Shown in pieces: positions 32,501-46,400 of a stretch of 64,000 bases of DNA (the stretch's first letter is position 1; each line of letters starts with the position of its first letter). The stretch is from Saxidomus purpurata (Eukaryota; Mollusca; Bivalvia; Venerida; Veneridae): assembly GCA_022818135.1 (NCBI GenBank), contig JAFMSR010000012.1, positions 4,534,456-4,598,455 on the forward strand. The letters run 5' to 3'. The notes beneath the pieces were generated by a model. The model made no database searches and was not told the DNA's origin. It saw nothing but the letters and a program-made list of their open reading frames with translations. A program made the translations under genes and the position numbers.

Positions 32501-35500
32501 AGTGTATCCGGCATGCTTGAGATAAAAGCACACTTTACCTACAAATTACCTAATATTGATGGAAATTGGAGGGAAAAATTTAGTGAGTACTGTGCCCGAA
32601 TATAAAAATCACGATACACAATCCCCTATCACACTTGGTCAAACATTTTTTATTTTTAAACGATGGAAAACAGAACTATTTTTATGAGAAAAAGTATTTA
32701 CAGTACACCCTCCCTACAACAGACAACACTCGGATATCTGAAAATTGGGTGTAATCTAGAGTTGGCTGTTGCTCAGAGGGTTTATTTGCGGTAATGTAAA
32801 CATATGATCAGCTTTTTTGTTGTTTTTGCGGGTTTATGCTTTTAGTATATAAATAGTTTATTTCAGTCTCATCATTGTACATATCATAAATATTTCATAA
32901 ATACTTTCACAGTGTTTATAAAATCACAGTTACTTTACATTATTACATGTACAATGTCACTCATTTTTGAGTTATAAGAGACTATGATAAAATAGCCATA
33001 ATACATTTCAAAATCAAATCATTATCCATATTCTATTTTACATGTGTACAGATAAGAACCTAGAACTCCCTTGCTAATCTTTATTTGGTACTAAATATGT
33101 AAAAACTATTGTCCCTTTCAGCCGCAGTCAGATGACCATCAAAGTTAACAAACAACATCATGTAAATGATTAAACTTAATTAACTTTTAGTTGAATCAAT
33201 TCTCAATTTCTGATCATATTATCCGTAAACACGCTGACTGGCATATATTTTGCACTCCGTAAGTCGATAATGAGAAAGGAATCCGAATAAATCTGATAAC
33301 GCTCTTCCTGAGACATGTCTTTTTATATATATTTGGATCGTGAGATCAAACTTTGGAAGTTGAGCGGACGCGAGAAAAGCATATCTTTGGTAATAAGCGG
33401 ATACGACAGCTGTCCAGAATCGGTGTTCAGTTGAATGTTTTCACAAACATTATGCGGGCTACTGTTGAACCAGAAGAAGGCAATTGTTAATTGCATGTTT
33501 TATATTAAAGTTATATCGAACGTAATATTGTACAGCCTACGTTTGGGTCACAGTGACAATAAAGTATGATTAACATAAAAAGCACATGCTAGTACAGGTT
33601 TTTGGGATATAAACTTCAAGTATCCTGTTTTCTTTTCAAACACATTCAAAACAAAATTTAATCCTGAGAAGTGATTTTTTTGGTAGTATAGTGGTGTGCG
33701 ATGACATGTGCAGACTTGTTATCAGATACGAAGATCTGCAGGTAATGTTTGAGGGATGGCAAAAATCTATTACATTTTGGATGTTGATACCGTAATATAC
33801 TTTAAAATATTTATTACAAATTAGTTTTTAAATTAAAGGTGATGCAGGTGTTTGCAAGAACAGGTGTCTATACTTTACTGTATATAAAAGCCGGCATAAG
33901 TTACCTGTCCTGGATTCTGTATTGTTTGATTTACATACATAACAAGAGCTGTCCCTCATAAGTGACAAATGCCCCCGAAAGAGGTGTCTCACAGTATGTG
34001 TCCTCTCCATGTGCTCAACAATTGTGTCATGCAATTTTAAAATCCTACCATGCATGACAGAGTTACCATGCATACAGTATTCAATTACCTTTAAACTCCA
34101 AGTGTGATCTTGACCTTTGAGGTTGGAACGCGGATTCTTGCACCTGACACATCGTCTTGATGTGCTGAACATTTGTGCCAAGTTATTTTATATTCAGTCA
34201 ATGCATGACAAAGTTACAGTCCGGACACGAATGTGTGCATATATACAGGACTCTATTACTTTCAAATTGTTTGTATGACCTTGACCTTTTAGGTAGGGGC
34301 GAGGGTTTTGCACGCGGCACATCGTCTTGATGTGCTGAATATTTTTGCAACGTTATTTTTAAATCCTTCAATGCATGACAAAGTCACAGTCCGGACACGA
34401 ATGTATGTATATATACAGGAGTCCATTACCTATAAACACTAAGTGTGACCTTGACCTTTGAGGTAGGGACATGGGACTTGCACATGACACGTCGTCTTGA
34501 TGTGATTAACGTTTGTGCTAAGTAATTTTAAAATCCTTCAATGCATGACAAAGTTACAGCCCGGACACGAAAAAATGTAAGGACGGACGCACTGACGGAC
34601 GGACGGATGGATGGACAGACGGACGGTGCACTTTAAATATGCCACCCTTCAGGGGCATAATTAGATCTGTGTTTGATACATGATACCTGTCGTTTAGTGC
34701 TTTTTCGGTCAAAATGTTACTGGTGGTAAGTCTGTTCCTCGGCCGTTTTAGAGGTTTTCTGTCAATTTGGGATAAAAAAATAGTGGCTGTTGGCTGGAGT
34801 TTGGAGGTGGCTGTTGGTGGGAGGTAAAACATAGAAAAACCAACGGGGGATTCAAATTGGCTGTTGTAAGAAGGTGGCTGTTGATGGGAAGTGACCGTAA
34901 GTGGAGGTAACACTGTACTATAATTAATAGCGCTGTAAATAAATGCCAATATTTCTTATCATTTGAAGTATAATGTTTCTATTAGTTAGATATTGAGATC
35001 AATTGTTTCAGGATTAAAGGGTGATATTTGTGGAACCAAGACGCCAGGCGGGGTATATGCAGTAGACAGCAGATATATTCGAATTAGATACGTACCTACA
35101 CGTCAACAGTATCGAAGTAATTTATTTACTATCATCATCACAGCCTTTACTGACGGTAAGTACAAAAAAATGCAGATTAATTGCGACTAGAAACTTATAA
35201 TACTGAAATAATATGATTTACTTAACGCCAAATTTTTCTAGAGTTGTGTAATTATATATATTTTAAAGGGGGTCAAAAACTCCTTCATAAGTGGCTCCCG
35301 TCTTAACCTTTAATCGTTTCATTTCTAATTAATAAATAAACTCTGGATTAGGTGTCTAGACTGGATAAGACAATATGTTTTGTTGATATTTGAGATAATT
35401 GGATTTATTATTTATTTCTTGATGTTTGTTGTTTTACGGAAATAGTTTGTTATCCAATAATGAAACGTTATTTTCATAAGAACATGTACTTCAATATTTT

Positions 35501-38182
35501 ACATGCTATTCCACTGGCATATTTAGATACCTCGAACACATTAAAGTTGAAGAAAACTTTTCCTCACTTCAGGGGATTTTGTGACAGTTGAAAGGGTCTA
35601 TTAAAGTTAAAAGTTTTGTTTAAGAAAGATGTAACTAAAAAATCAGATTTTCTTTGATGTTTTATCCTGACCAAACCATTAATCCGTAAAATTCTCTTTA
35701 TTTTTTTATTAACGGAATAAAGCATACTTTCTATCTCTAAACAAATAATTTGTATGTAGCAAGAGCAACTTATTTCAAGAAGTTCTTTATATGACTCACA
35801 ACTTGAGGTACTTATGATCATATATGTATAAAAATAATTTATAAAAAAGCATCAGTAAAATATTTATTTTCATCATTTTTTCATATTGTAATCATAATTT
35901 TGAATAATGTGCATATCAATCATTCATCATCAATGTATCAATTGTATCAGTAGCTATGCTTTAGCTGATTATGAAAAATAGAAATCAATCTATCACTGAT
36001 CAAAACCCCTAATAGTAATACAAAGGGTCTGTCTGGTCCCATGTAGCAACACATCTCAGATTCCATAATAAAGATAACTCTATGCGCGGACAAACGACCT
36101 TCGCAAAAACCCGGGAATATTTCTACATAAACTATATTTAACGGTCAGAAAATAATATTATAATTATTCAATTGGCAGTACATATTTGGAGATAAGTTAA
36201 CATTCTTAGATGTAAAAATGTAGTAGAGTATGTAGCGTCCTCTATATTTCAGACACTTGTCCGAGCTATGCATACGAGTGTAAAAATTCTCGATGCGTCG
36301 ATAAAGATGTTGCGTGCAATGAATATGACTCCTGTGGTGATGGTTCTGGTTGTGACACCAGCACTGGTGCTATTACCGGAATAGTACTTGGCAGTCTTGC
36401 CGGATTGGCGCTGATTGTTAGCATCATTGTATGTTGCATTTGCTACACGAGGAAATCTGGCAGAACACCAGGAGTTATTCAGGTACACTTTCTAGTAGCA
36501 TCTAATACTTTGTTTAAACGCAGTTTTTAAGAGCCATACCACATTCAACATGCACATAAATACAGTTAATTTTGTTTTACAACTACAACCTCTGCCTTAG
36601 TGTCTTTGATTCTAACAGTATTTCGTTTGAATAACCTGTTATTTGACATGGGCTAAAATGTATTCATCTTTTATTAGTATTGAATCACTAAATATGTATT
36701 ATGGATATGATCAGATAAATATGTTTAATATGTATGATGTAATTATAATAAATACATGTATCTTATTGTGCCATGTAAATGTACATTTTATACAGAATAA
36801 AATTTATCTATCTAACCCGTGAAAACTACATAAAAATGTTAAGAATGACAAAGAGTGTTAGAAAACAAACATAATTTTGTTATAAATTGATAAAACTACA
36901 TGTACAATTGTTTTACAAAATTCTGAGAAAAAAATAATAAAAATGATGTTAAAGTTAAATGGAAGTCAGACTATAACTGAGCATGAAATTGAAGAGCTGG
37001 TTAACAGAATTGTTGAAATCGGATGCTAATCAAAAAGAACTATGGGAAATCTAAAACTTCGTTAATATACAAATTAGACACACAATTAGACACGCCCTTT
37101 TTTCAAAATTTAATTATGAACTCCATTAACTCCTTCTTTCGAAATTGTTTTCATTTGAAATTGAAAACATCGAATAATTGTAATGTATATTACCATGTTT
37201 TGATATGCATTTTAACGCTGTTGTTTTAATTTAGCAGTATTACCTGCATGAATAAAGTCAATTAGAGCAGTCTGACATCACAAATTCAAAATGGCCGCCT
37301 CCATGATCCTCGAATATGGAAATTTTCAATACTTAATGTCTTCACATTTAATACTCCGATTTAGAAATTGTTTCAACATTTTGCTCCTCTTAACAATTTC
37401 TTCAACTAAAAATCAACTTATTTTTGACATGCTTTTCCATTTAAGAGAGAATACCGAGAGTATGGATTTTCGTTTTTTCTACAACTGGCTTAATAGACTA
37501 GTACATTCCAATTTGCTAAAAAACCTCATAGGATCTGGATTTAAATGGCTGACTAAACTACACTATTTGTTGTAAATGACTAAAATGCTAAATGAAGGTC
37601 AAATAGAAGCTATTTTTAATTTATTTGATATAAATGACTGGGAAAACATTCAAAATCACTGTGGTTAAGTATTGTAGGAAATACTAAATTATATTATGAA
37701 AAATAGAATTTGAAATTTAGAAGTGGTAGCAGTTCATCCACACACATCCTTCGTTATAAGAGAAAAAAACATGTTTTAGAGAATAATCTTTATTTTCTTA
37801 AATGTAAACAACTGAATATAAATTACAGAACACTGGTCAGGCACAGGCTACTTACACGTTTTCAAACCAACATGGATTTAGTCAAGCCAGCTACGGTGTT
37901 AACCAGGGAGCACCCTATCCCGCTTACCAAACACAAGGATTTAGTCAAGCCAGTGCCCCTCCCTATCCAGCACCATACCCCATCATGTCAGCAAATCTAG
38001 CGACCGCTCCACAACCAACCTATCCAAACCCAAACTTTAGTTCTCCTCCGGCATATGACGACCTCTATAGAAACTCAGACCAAGGAGCAAAACAGCATCA
38101 GGAAAATAACAGTTCTGCCTACACAGACGCTACAAACATATCAGAAGATCACGAGTATGCAGAATTGAGGACATGTGCCTAA
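29521..38182 (+). CDS. Copy B: CUB-LDLa-transmembrane protein with PPAY and EYAEL tail, five coding exons
   Basis: Exons: 29521-29629, 31495-31761, 35012-35155, 36253-36482, 37829-38182; all GT-AG, with the same lengths as copy A for the three middle exons and the same phases. The predicted length is 367 aa. Architecture: signal peptide (LVILTLSIIGTVVC), CUB (four Cys, LMFYFEDLNL, IFTIIITAF), six-Cys LDLa-like module (CPSYAYEC...CGDGSGC), transmembrane helix, then a tail with GFSQAS repeats, PYPAY, PPAY, YDDL and a C-terminal EDHEYAELRTCA. EYAEL is a YxxL motif that copies A and C lack. This is the most complete tail and probably closest to the ancestor. Intron 2 is 3.2 kb because of an inserted element (32701-34915). 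Expected location: plasma membrane with the N terminus outside; PPAY suggests Nedd4-type WW binding (inference). Confidence 0.87.
32701..34915. mobile_element. TA-flanked 2.2-kb element in intron 2 of copy B
   Basis: Copy C reads straight through this site ('atatttactataattag', about 46167), whereas B has TA (32699-32700), then CAGTACACCCTCCCTACAAC, 2.2 kb of sequence, and ...GGTAACACTG followed by TA (34916-34917). The ends are imperfect inverted repeats (CAGT..ACCTCC type), which together with the TA duplication fit Tc1/mariner. No transposase ORF is visible. Part of the interior is an inverted bivalve tandem array. Confidence 0.7.
33945..34665 (-). repeat. Inverted bivalve tandem-array element, three to four units
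   Basis: Begins with 'gacaaatgcccccgaaagag' and ends with a (gacg)n/(gacag) tract and 'gccacccttcaggggcataa', which is the reverse complement of the layout at 28362-29215. Units contain 'catgacaaagttacagtccg'. It lies inside the TA-flanked element. Minus-strand ORFs here are repeat translation. Confidence 0.8.
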
Positions 38183-38199
38183 AACACAAAACTGTTGCT

Positions 38200-39330
38200 G
38201 TAGCACGCTGTAAAAATCATTTATTTTGCCAAAATGAAATGTTTTAGCTTACTTTTGCACCAGCTTGCAAATATACCCGTTTCGCAAAAATTCTATCATA
38301 AAATGAGATATCATGTTTTTATGATGTTCCGCAAAAACTCTTTTCTAAAATGTGTGTGATACTCATGGTTTTATGTGTGAATGATACTTTCAATTATATA
38401 TACACGTATAATGATAATTAAAGCGACGGAAGAAAATAATAACATAATCAGAAGGAAACAGATCTCGAGAAATGCAACTTCCGAAAGGTAGAAATGTTTA
38501 CAATAGACATTGGATTTAACCAGTCAAGGTGGTATCACATATTTAGCAACTTAGCTTAAACTTTGATTTGCCTTTAATCAAATGTTGGCTTGCCTTTAAT
38601 CTTTATTTTTCTTTTCGGTGTTTAGCGGATTATAATTAAGACCAGGCTTTCGTTACAATACATTTACAATTTTGACACAATTATCATCAATGATATGAAG
38701 ACAATGTGAACAATGTGTGAATTGCGTGAAAGGAGGTAATTAAACGGGAGTTCTTTCGCTGTATAAATATTCAGAAGTCCCTTAAAATGTATGATTAATT
38801 CAATTTCCAAATGCTTACTAAATTATGCGTTTTGTACTATCATTTCGTTTATCTAACCTCTCTAAAATGCATCTTGTTGTAGCTAACCAGAGCACTTTAT
38901 TTGTATAAAATCATGTTATGTTAATGTTGTATGTTCATTATACGCCCTTTGAAACACTGTTCTATGTATCAGTTTAGTTCCAATTTAAGATTTATTCTTT
39001 TTCTACTTCTTATTATTATTATCATTATCATTGTTATAAAGAAAGCTTCACAGAAATAAGTGTCTTGACTTCAAAGAAAACGTGTCCTTTATTGTTTAGT
39101 TGATACTTTATGATATTAAAAATAAGAGTTAACAATTAGACATACATTGGGATGGAAGTGCCAGTGAGTTGCAGTGGAGCTCATGTGAGCAACATAGCAC
39201 AAGACGAACCTAATGATTTGTTTTATCGATGAGCATTCCATGTTTATACTTATATTGAAATAATAATATCTAAACCAACAGTATTAAACATAAAAATAAC
39301 ATGCGGTTTGTGAAGATATATTAGTTCATG
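38200..39330. other. Downstream flank of copy B, no gene recognised
   Basis: AT-rich non-coding sequence with no polyadenylation signal that I can place with confidence. No ORF above 60 codons and no nameable repeat until 39340. Confidence 0.4.
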
Positions 39331-39339
39331 CTTTTTTCA

Positions 39340-40880
39340 GTGAAATACAGAAATAATTATATCAGTGAAATAACGTCAAAAAGTGTACCGAAGGAAACGA
39401 ATATCGGAAACTTAAATGAAGATGACGTCGTTAAATTACATCAAATAAGCTATGTTTTCTGATGACGTTTCCCGCGGTTTTCGACATTTTATTGAAACAA
39501 AGTCAACAAAAGTAGAGGTCTCAGCATATTGTAAACAGAAAAACTGTTGATATCGATGTAATATCACGTAAATTTCACTCGTGAACACCATTAGTAGTTG
39601 TTTTCACTCGTGGCTGCGCCACTCGTGAAAATATCACTTTTGGTGCCCACTCAGTGAAATTATAACGCGATATTACATCAAACCTTACAAATATCCTCTA
39701 TTTATTCATATGAAAAGGGATAGCAATATGCTAATGGAATGCGGGTCGCAATCAGCACCTTTGGTTATAAAAAGCAGATTCCGTGAAGGATGGCCAGTAG
39801 CCGTAGAAAGTACAATTACTGACTATTAAATACAGATTAACTGTGTAGAAAGTGGCTAGAGATAGTACCGCAGCTGACCATTATATCGAGATCATTAGTG
39901 CAGAGAGTGGCTGGAGACTCATTCAAATCGAGATTCCATGTGTCAAATAAATAGTAAACGGCGATAGTACCATTACTGACTATTAAAAAGAGATTCAATG
40001 TGTATACAGTGGATAGAGAGAGTACTTTATTTTATGTTTTCCAGTTAACATAGAGTTTTATTTTATGTTTTCCAGCGAATTATAGTTTTATTTTAAGTTT
40101 TCCAATGAATTATAGAGTTTTATTTTATGTTTTTCGGTGATTTATCGAAATATAACAGTGAATAATATCCTGATAAACTCACTGTTCACTCAGTGAAATT
40201 ATCAAAATCTTTTACTCGGATTAACACCAAAAAGTAAACCGAGCGTAAAGAATGTTGGAAACCATACGTCGATGACGTCGTTAAAATGACATCATAAACG
40301 TTTTGCTTTCTAATGACGTTTCCCGCGATTTTCAACATTTTATTGAAACAAGCTCAACAAAAATAGATTTTAAAACATAAAATAAACAGAAAAATTGTTG
40401 GTATCAATGTAATATCACTCGTGAACACCAAAAGCTTCGCCACTCGTGAAAATATCACTTTTGGTGCCCACTCGGTGAAAGTATATCGTGATCTTACCTC
40501 GAAACCAACAATTATCCTCTATTTCTCAGTGAAATAAAAGTGATAATCCACAGTTTTGAAACAGTAGATTACCATTTTTAACCCGGATTTATGTCAAAAA
40601 GTATACCGAGCGTAATTAATGCTGGAAACCATTCGAGGATGACGTCGTTTAAATGACGTCATTTGCGCTTTGTTTTCTGATGACGTTTCCCGCAATTTTC
40701 GATATTTTAGAGAAACAAACTCAATAAAAGTAGAGTTTTAACTATAAAATAAACAGAAGAATTGTTGGTATCGGTGTAATATCACGTTAATTACACTCGT
40801 GAACAGCAAAAGCTGTTATTTAAAATATCACTTTGGGTGCCCACTCAGTGAAATTATACCGTGACCTTACACAGAAACCA
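39340..40880. repeat. Three diverged ~340-bp blocks interleaved with a 60-bp satellite
   Basis: Blocks at about 39340-39700, 40180-40530 and 40545-40885 each contain, in order, 'gatgacgtcgtt', 'gatgacgtttcccgc', 'attgttggtatc'-like sequence, 'cactcgtgaaaatatcactt' and 'ggtgcccactcagtgaaatt'. All lie in the same orientation. Sequence between blocks 1 and 2 belongs to the 'agatagtaccattactg' satellite. Confidence 0.75.
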
Positions 40881-41320
40881 ACAATTATCCTTTATATTAT
40901 TGGCCACATTCAATCGGAATTCCAGGTGCACACAGTGCCCGTGCAGTACCTTAACTGACCATTAAAATTGGGATTCCAGGTGTAGACAGTGACAAAGATA
41001 GTTCCTAAACTGTTAATTAAATCGGTAGTCCTGGTGTGGACAGTACCTCGAGATAGTACCATTACTGGTCGATAAATCGAGATTATATGTGTAGATAGTC
41101 GCCGGAGATAGTACCATTACTGGTTGATAAATCGAGATTATATGTGTAGATAGTCGCCGGAGATAGTACCATTACTGGTCGGTCAAACAAAACGATTATA
41201 TTAGCGATTACTGATAATAAAACAGGGATTCCACGTGTACACAGTGGCCGTAGAGAGTACCATTACTGGCCAATAAATCAGGATTCTAGGAGTAGACAGT
41301 GGCCAATCATATACAATGTA
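39790..41320. repeat. Satellite of ~60-bp units in two stretches
   Basis: Units resembling 'gagatagtaccattactg' followed by 'taaatcgagatt' and 'tgtgtagacagtggc' occur at 39790-40025 and 40905-41320. The second stretch includes two almost identical 62-bp copies (about 41040-41165). Confidence 0.7.
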
Positions 41321-41653
41321 CCATAACTGTCTGGGCTTCAACAGCTTTGACTGCACATCACTTAACTTTCACACATCCACACAATAATCCTTCAGTGCTA
41401 TAATAAATCATGATATATTCCCGAGAACTTTAGTTTTGCGGATTTTTTCAAAGTTCTCTATAAATGATTGATATTGTTACAAAAGTATGAATCAGTGGGA
41501 TCGCTTGTTTGCGAATTCATTGTCCTGTGAATTGACCCGGAGATAAAAGTTTGCGAATCTTTTGTCTCGTGAATTAAAACCCCCGAGGACTATCACAATA
41601 CCAAGAACAATTAACACCTGGTATTTAACGAAAGAAATTACTCGTATACCCTC

Positions 41654-41731
41654 AACATGTATTGTAAACATATATGAACATGCAGAAGGGCATATAATTC
41701 TGCATGTTCATATATGTTTACAATACATGTT
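41654..41731. repeat. Perfect 34-bp-arm hairpin with 10-nt loop
   Basis: 41654-41687 and 41698-41731 are exact reverse complements, and the loop is gggcatataa. Left arm starts AACATGTATTGTAAACATAT. It sits between the diverged 43-bp repeat (41511-41575) and the duplicated upstream block of copy C. Confidence 0.9.
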
Positions 41732-43473
41732 GTAAGCAAAGTAAATATTAATCTCAAATTTGTGAGTTTTGCGTTTTAATCAATCATAAACTTTAACCAA
41801 ATGCTTGTGTATTTTCGGCTCAAATAGGTAGTTTACGGTGCATTTTCGTACACCAAAATGAGTTAAGACTGAAATTTAAGTACGTGAGTCAGACGTATTC
41901 AAGTGCATGTGTTTACTTACATTGATATGTAAAAGCTTACCAATGAACTCATATAACACCTTACTAAATTTATGCTAATTAAAGTCATATTATTCATAAA
42001 TAGGACAATAATGCATGATTATGTCCACTTACAATGCTTAAGCCACATCGTTTGATTTGACAACACGTTAGAAATAACACTTACTCTTACTAGCATATAG
42101 AAATCGCATAAAAAGGCTTGAATAATAAATATTTGAGTTGCTCATCACTACATTTAACAGAATTTAATTTATTATACAAATTTATGTATTGCTAAATAAA
42201 ATTAAAAACTGCTCTGTGTTGATCGTGTGTTCCACTTAACTTCTTTATTTAAAATTGTTGTATTGTTCAAATTAATGACGATAATATCTATTTTAGATCC
42301 TAGTTTGTACCGAGTTGCACAAAATACATGTATCATGAAAACGGAAGTTTAATTGCCAACTTTAAAGTAAGTATTAAATATACGGATCATCGAATATGTA
42401 AACACGTATGGAATATGAAAAACGACTTTCTACTTGTATATTGAAAGTTATGACACCTAATAGTCTATTAATGAGATAATACACAATCCGGATTGCACCT
42501 CACATCAATATTTTAAAGAAAAATCTGTAATTGTATGGTATTTCGATGCACTTATATCTTAAAAGAGTGTACGACCGACTTTGAATTGCTGTCTTCGACT
42601 TTTGCTTACATATAACAAGCTGAAGTATAGTTATATACGTTAAGATTACTCTACCACGAGTATCCTCTACATCGGCAGACTATCTGATGGTATTCTGTCG
42701 GCAGCAGAGAGCATCGTGTACTGTCATGTACATTAGCTTGATGATAAATACCTTCTACGTCTATTGACACCGGTAACATGTGTTATTGATGCAAAACGAG
42801 TTAATACGAGTTGATAACTAATGCATAGGCATGATTTTCTATATCTTATATACTATAAGACTGTTTAGCGAACTTTTAGAAATGTTAGAACATGCTTGGA
42901 TAACATTCAAACTTTATGTACGATTTTAAAATTATGCGGGCCTAGGGGGTTGGAACCTGGCAATAGCGGTCACTTCCAATCATCCATGTGGCTGTGATTA
43001 TACAGTGATGTGTAAGTTTGAATCTCACAAGGATATTTTTTCTTTTAAAATCAGTTTAATTCGCGATCGAATGACACTACTAAAACAGTACAGCTTACAG
43101 GGTCAATTAATATATTGTTATAAGTTTTATTACGTGCGAGAAATGTAAAATTCGAAATCGTCATAGGTGAAGTTTCGGGTTTGTTATTCTTCGTCGTTGA
43201 TTTTATTCACTGCAGTGGACCATGAAACAATACAAAGAATATTCCCATGATTCGTACCAGCATCAGCATCATTAACATTTATCTTGTGTTTCTCAGTCCG
43301 ACCGATTGTGCTTATAATACAAACTTCAGTAAATGGTTTGGTTAAGGTTTTTCAAACGTACACAAAAATATTGCACCCCTTTTCTGGATTATTTCATTTT
43401 TAAAAGTACAGTTACGCCCTAATGCACAACGTTGAATCATATTTCGTCTCGTGATATGAGTATTTACAATATA

Positions 43474-46400
43474 ATGGCGTTCGTTCCAAAATATGTAAGA
43501 TGGAGTCTATTTCGGAATAAGGAAATTATTATCCGTATGATTTTAATATTGTTTACCATCCAGAATGACGTATGTTATGGATGTAAGCTTTTCGTTTGAA
43601 TTATAACTATTCAACGTTTAAATATCTAACTACTCATGTTTATAAATGAGCTTAATAACAGTCATATCAGTTTATTTACAAGTCGGTTAGATAATTTATA
43701 TAAGGTTCTTGTTTATTTTGTCAAATATACATAAATACTTGCAAACATATCTATTTTAACTTTATATGATATTTTTAAATATTGCCAGTATATTTCAAGT
43801 TGGGCACGATATAACTTTTTAATTAAACGATGAAATGTCTTCAAATTATGCACACTAGTCAGTTAACAAATGTAGTGTATGAAAATATTAAGTTTAATAT
43901 GCTGTGGAATAGTTTCCATTACACCCCCAATACCTTAATAGCTCGCTACCTTTGTTACGGGCGTATGGAATGTCGAAGCTGCATTTTGATACTATTTTTC
44001 TGTATGTGCTGTACATTTTCAAGGTTGTTTTGTAGCATACATGTATATCAAACAGGTAGCTTTTGATCCATAACTCTAGTTACAATTAGTGATGTATAAC
44101 CAGCATATTCTGATGCTTGACTTGTTGTGATACATGTATTATGGCACCTTGGATCACGATTATTGTCACAATACATGTAATATAAACAAAATGAAGTTTA
44201 TCACCATATAGTGACCAAAGTTGTGTATATGAAGTTTCTTTGAAGACCTAGCTAAGGATTTTATTCATAATTGCTAAAGTAAAGGTCATTGCCCCTACTT
44301 CTCGTGTTATAGCTCTCCTCGGCACGAAATGCCTTAGACTAAACTTGTCTGATTATCTTTCATTCGTTTACATTACATTAGACCAGTTCGTCCAAACTAT
44401 TTTACTCTTGAGTGATATACCGGATCATATATCACGATTTGGAGTTTAGATGTGCAGTATTCTAATCACGAAGGCCTGTGTGATTAATTACAGAGCATCT
44501 GAACGACAGAACCGTCGGCATGCTGGAAATGTAATTTTACCTTCTCATTCGCACTGTTTTGTCAAATAAGTAAAAGAAATGATTGGTAAACTTACTATAA
44601 CATTTAATCAAGGGCACCTGTCTGATCACAAACATTAACGGCACGGCAGCTAATGATTTGACAACATTTTTCGTTTCTAGATCAAATGGAGGATTACTGC
44701 AACAACGAATTAAGTTTGACAGATCGAGAGCATCAGATTAGACTTGTTTTGGATGACCATGACGTTTATGGTTTGAGGAGAAATGAAATATTTCCGTACG
44801 CTTTCATCTACGACTGTGAGACAAAAATTGAAGCTTGGTACATAACATTTCCAAAGCTTATGTTCTATTTTGAGGATCTAAACCTTTTATGTGACGATGG
44901 ACATCTTGAGTTTTACCAGGGAGAAACCGGAAGCACAAGGGTGTCAGGTAAGATATACGGACTATTCATTCTTGTCGTTCTTGAGAATTTTTTATACAGA
45001 TATTCTAAAAAAACATATTTCTTAAACTTACAGCAATTCATAAACTACCCAGTAATATTAGTTAAACAATTTAAGTACAATACTTGACTTCCTTTACAGT
45101 AACATACGGTATCGAGTTCCGTTGACAAAATGATACGGAAACTTCCGAAGGACCGTCGTCATTATTGCTCTGAAAAATATTGGATTTTTTAGAGATTGTT
45201 ACTGTATCGGAGTGCTATATATTGACTTTATGATTTAACTTATAGTTTTGCCGAGTGTAATATGACTAGTACATGTACGTGTAAATGTTCTAAAATTTGG
45301 ACTTTTTTTTTAATTTATATATTCACAAGTAGAATAATCACGAGAACCTAAGTTTAAGACCTATTAAAGGTTAGTAAACGTCTTAACATGTGCTAATGTC
45401 TGTTGATTAAAATCTTGTAATATGGGTTGAGAAGAACTAGAAAATGCAACAAGGAGAATCATCCTCGGGCATTGTCCTGCGTATATGCATTGACAGAAAT
45501 TTCAGTTCTAAATAACTGTGTCAATGTTTTATGGGTGGAGCCTGAGTAAAAATTAGACAGTAAATGGAGCGATGGCTACCTGTTACCCTTTGCGTTTACA
45601 AGATTGTTGCAATAAGTTTAACGTACAGACACGCCCAGATTTTCTTATTACTCTATGCCTTCAGAAAAAGTTTAAACTTACTAACATTAAAAGAAAATTC
45701 TTTCCTGAATGGCACTCGCATGAAAATTTCCATAAATCATTTACTATTAATGATACACGTCGTATCAGATTCGTCATTTCTTATAAAACCTCAATCCACT
45801 CAGTAGTCTATACCACATACTATCGACTCATCCTTTACAACATACATACATTCTTTGTTATTTTATGGATAAAGGCACCTTTACCAAAGAGAATATGAAC
45901 TCGTTGAACTTGGAAGATACTAGTTTTCACAATTGTTTTTATTACATTGAACTTTGTCAAGCAGAATCGAGTCAAAGAATGAATAGTAGTTTTAGCGCTA
46001 CCTATCTACTTTATTGCAACTTTATGGTTTGTAATGGTTCTATGAGAAAAATTATAACGATAGCATAGGAATTTGTTGGATAATTTTATGTGTCATAATG
46101 TAATGTTACATTATCCTTTCAAACGATGAAAAAGAGAGCTATATTCATGACACAAAATATTTACTATAATTAGTAACGTTGTAAATAAATGTCCATACTT
46201 TCTATTATTTGAAGTGTAATGTTTGTATAAGACATAAGTAAAATTTTCAGAAACTGTAAACTGTTACAGGATTAGAGAGCGATATTTGTGGAAACACAAA
46301 ACCAGGTGCGGTATATGCAGTAGACACGAAATATATCAGAATAAAATACGTACCTACACGTAACCATCTACGTATTAACGTATTTACCATCATCATCACA

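Noticed and set aside
33828..34181. 117-codon minus-strand ORF
   Set aside because: It reads through the inverted bivalve array and shares peptides with ORFs in the other array, so it is repeat translation.
34554..34949. 131-codon minus-strand ORF
   Set aside because: It crosses the end of a tandem array with (gacg)n and the edge of the TA-flanked element. Its Ser/Pro-rich composition comes from simple repeats.
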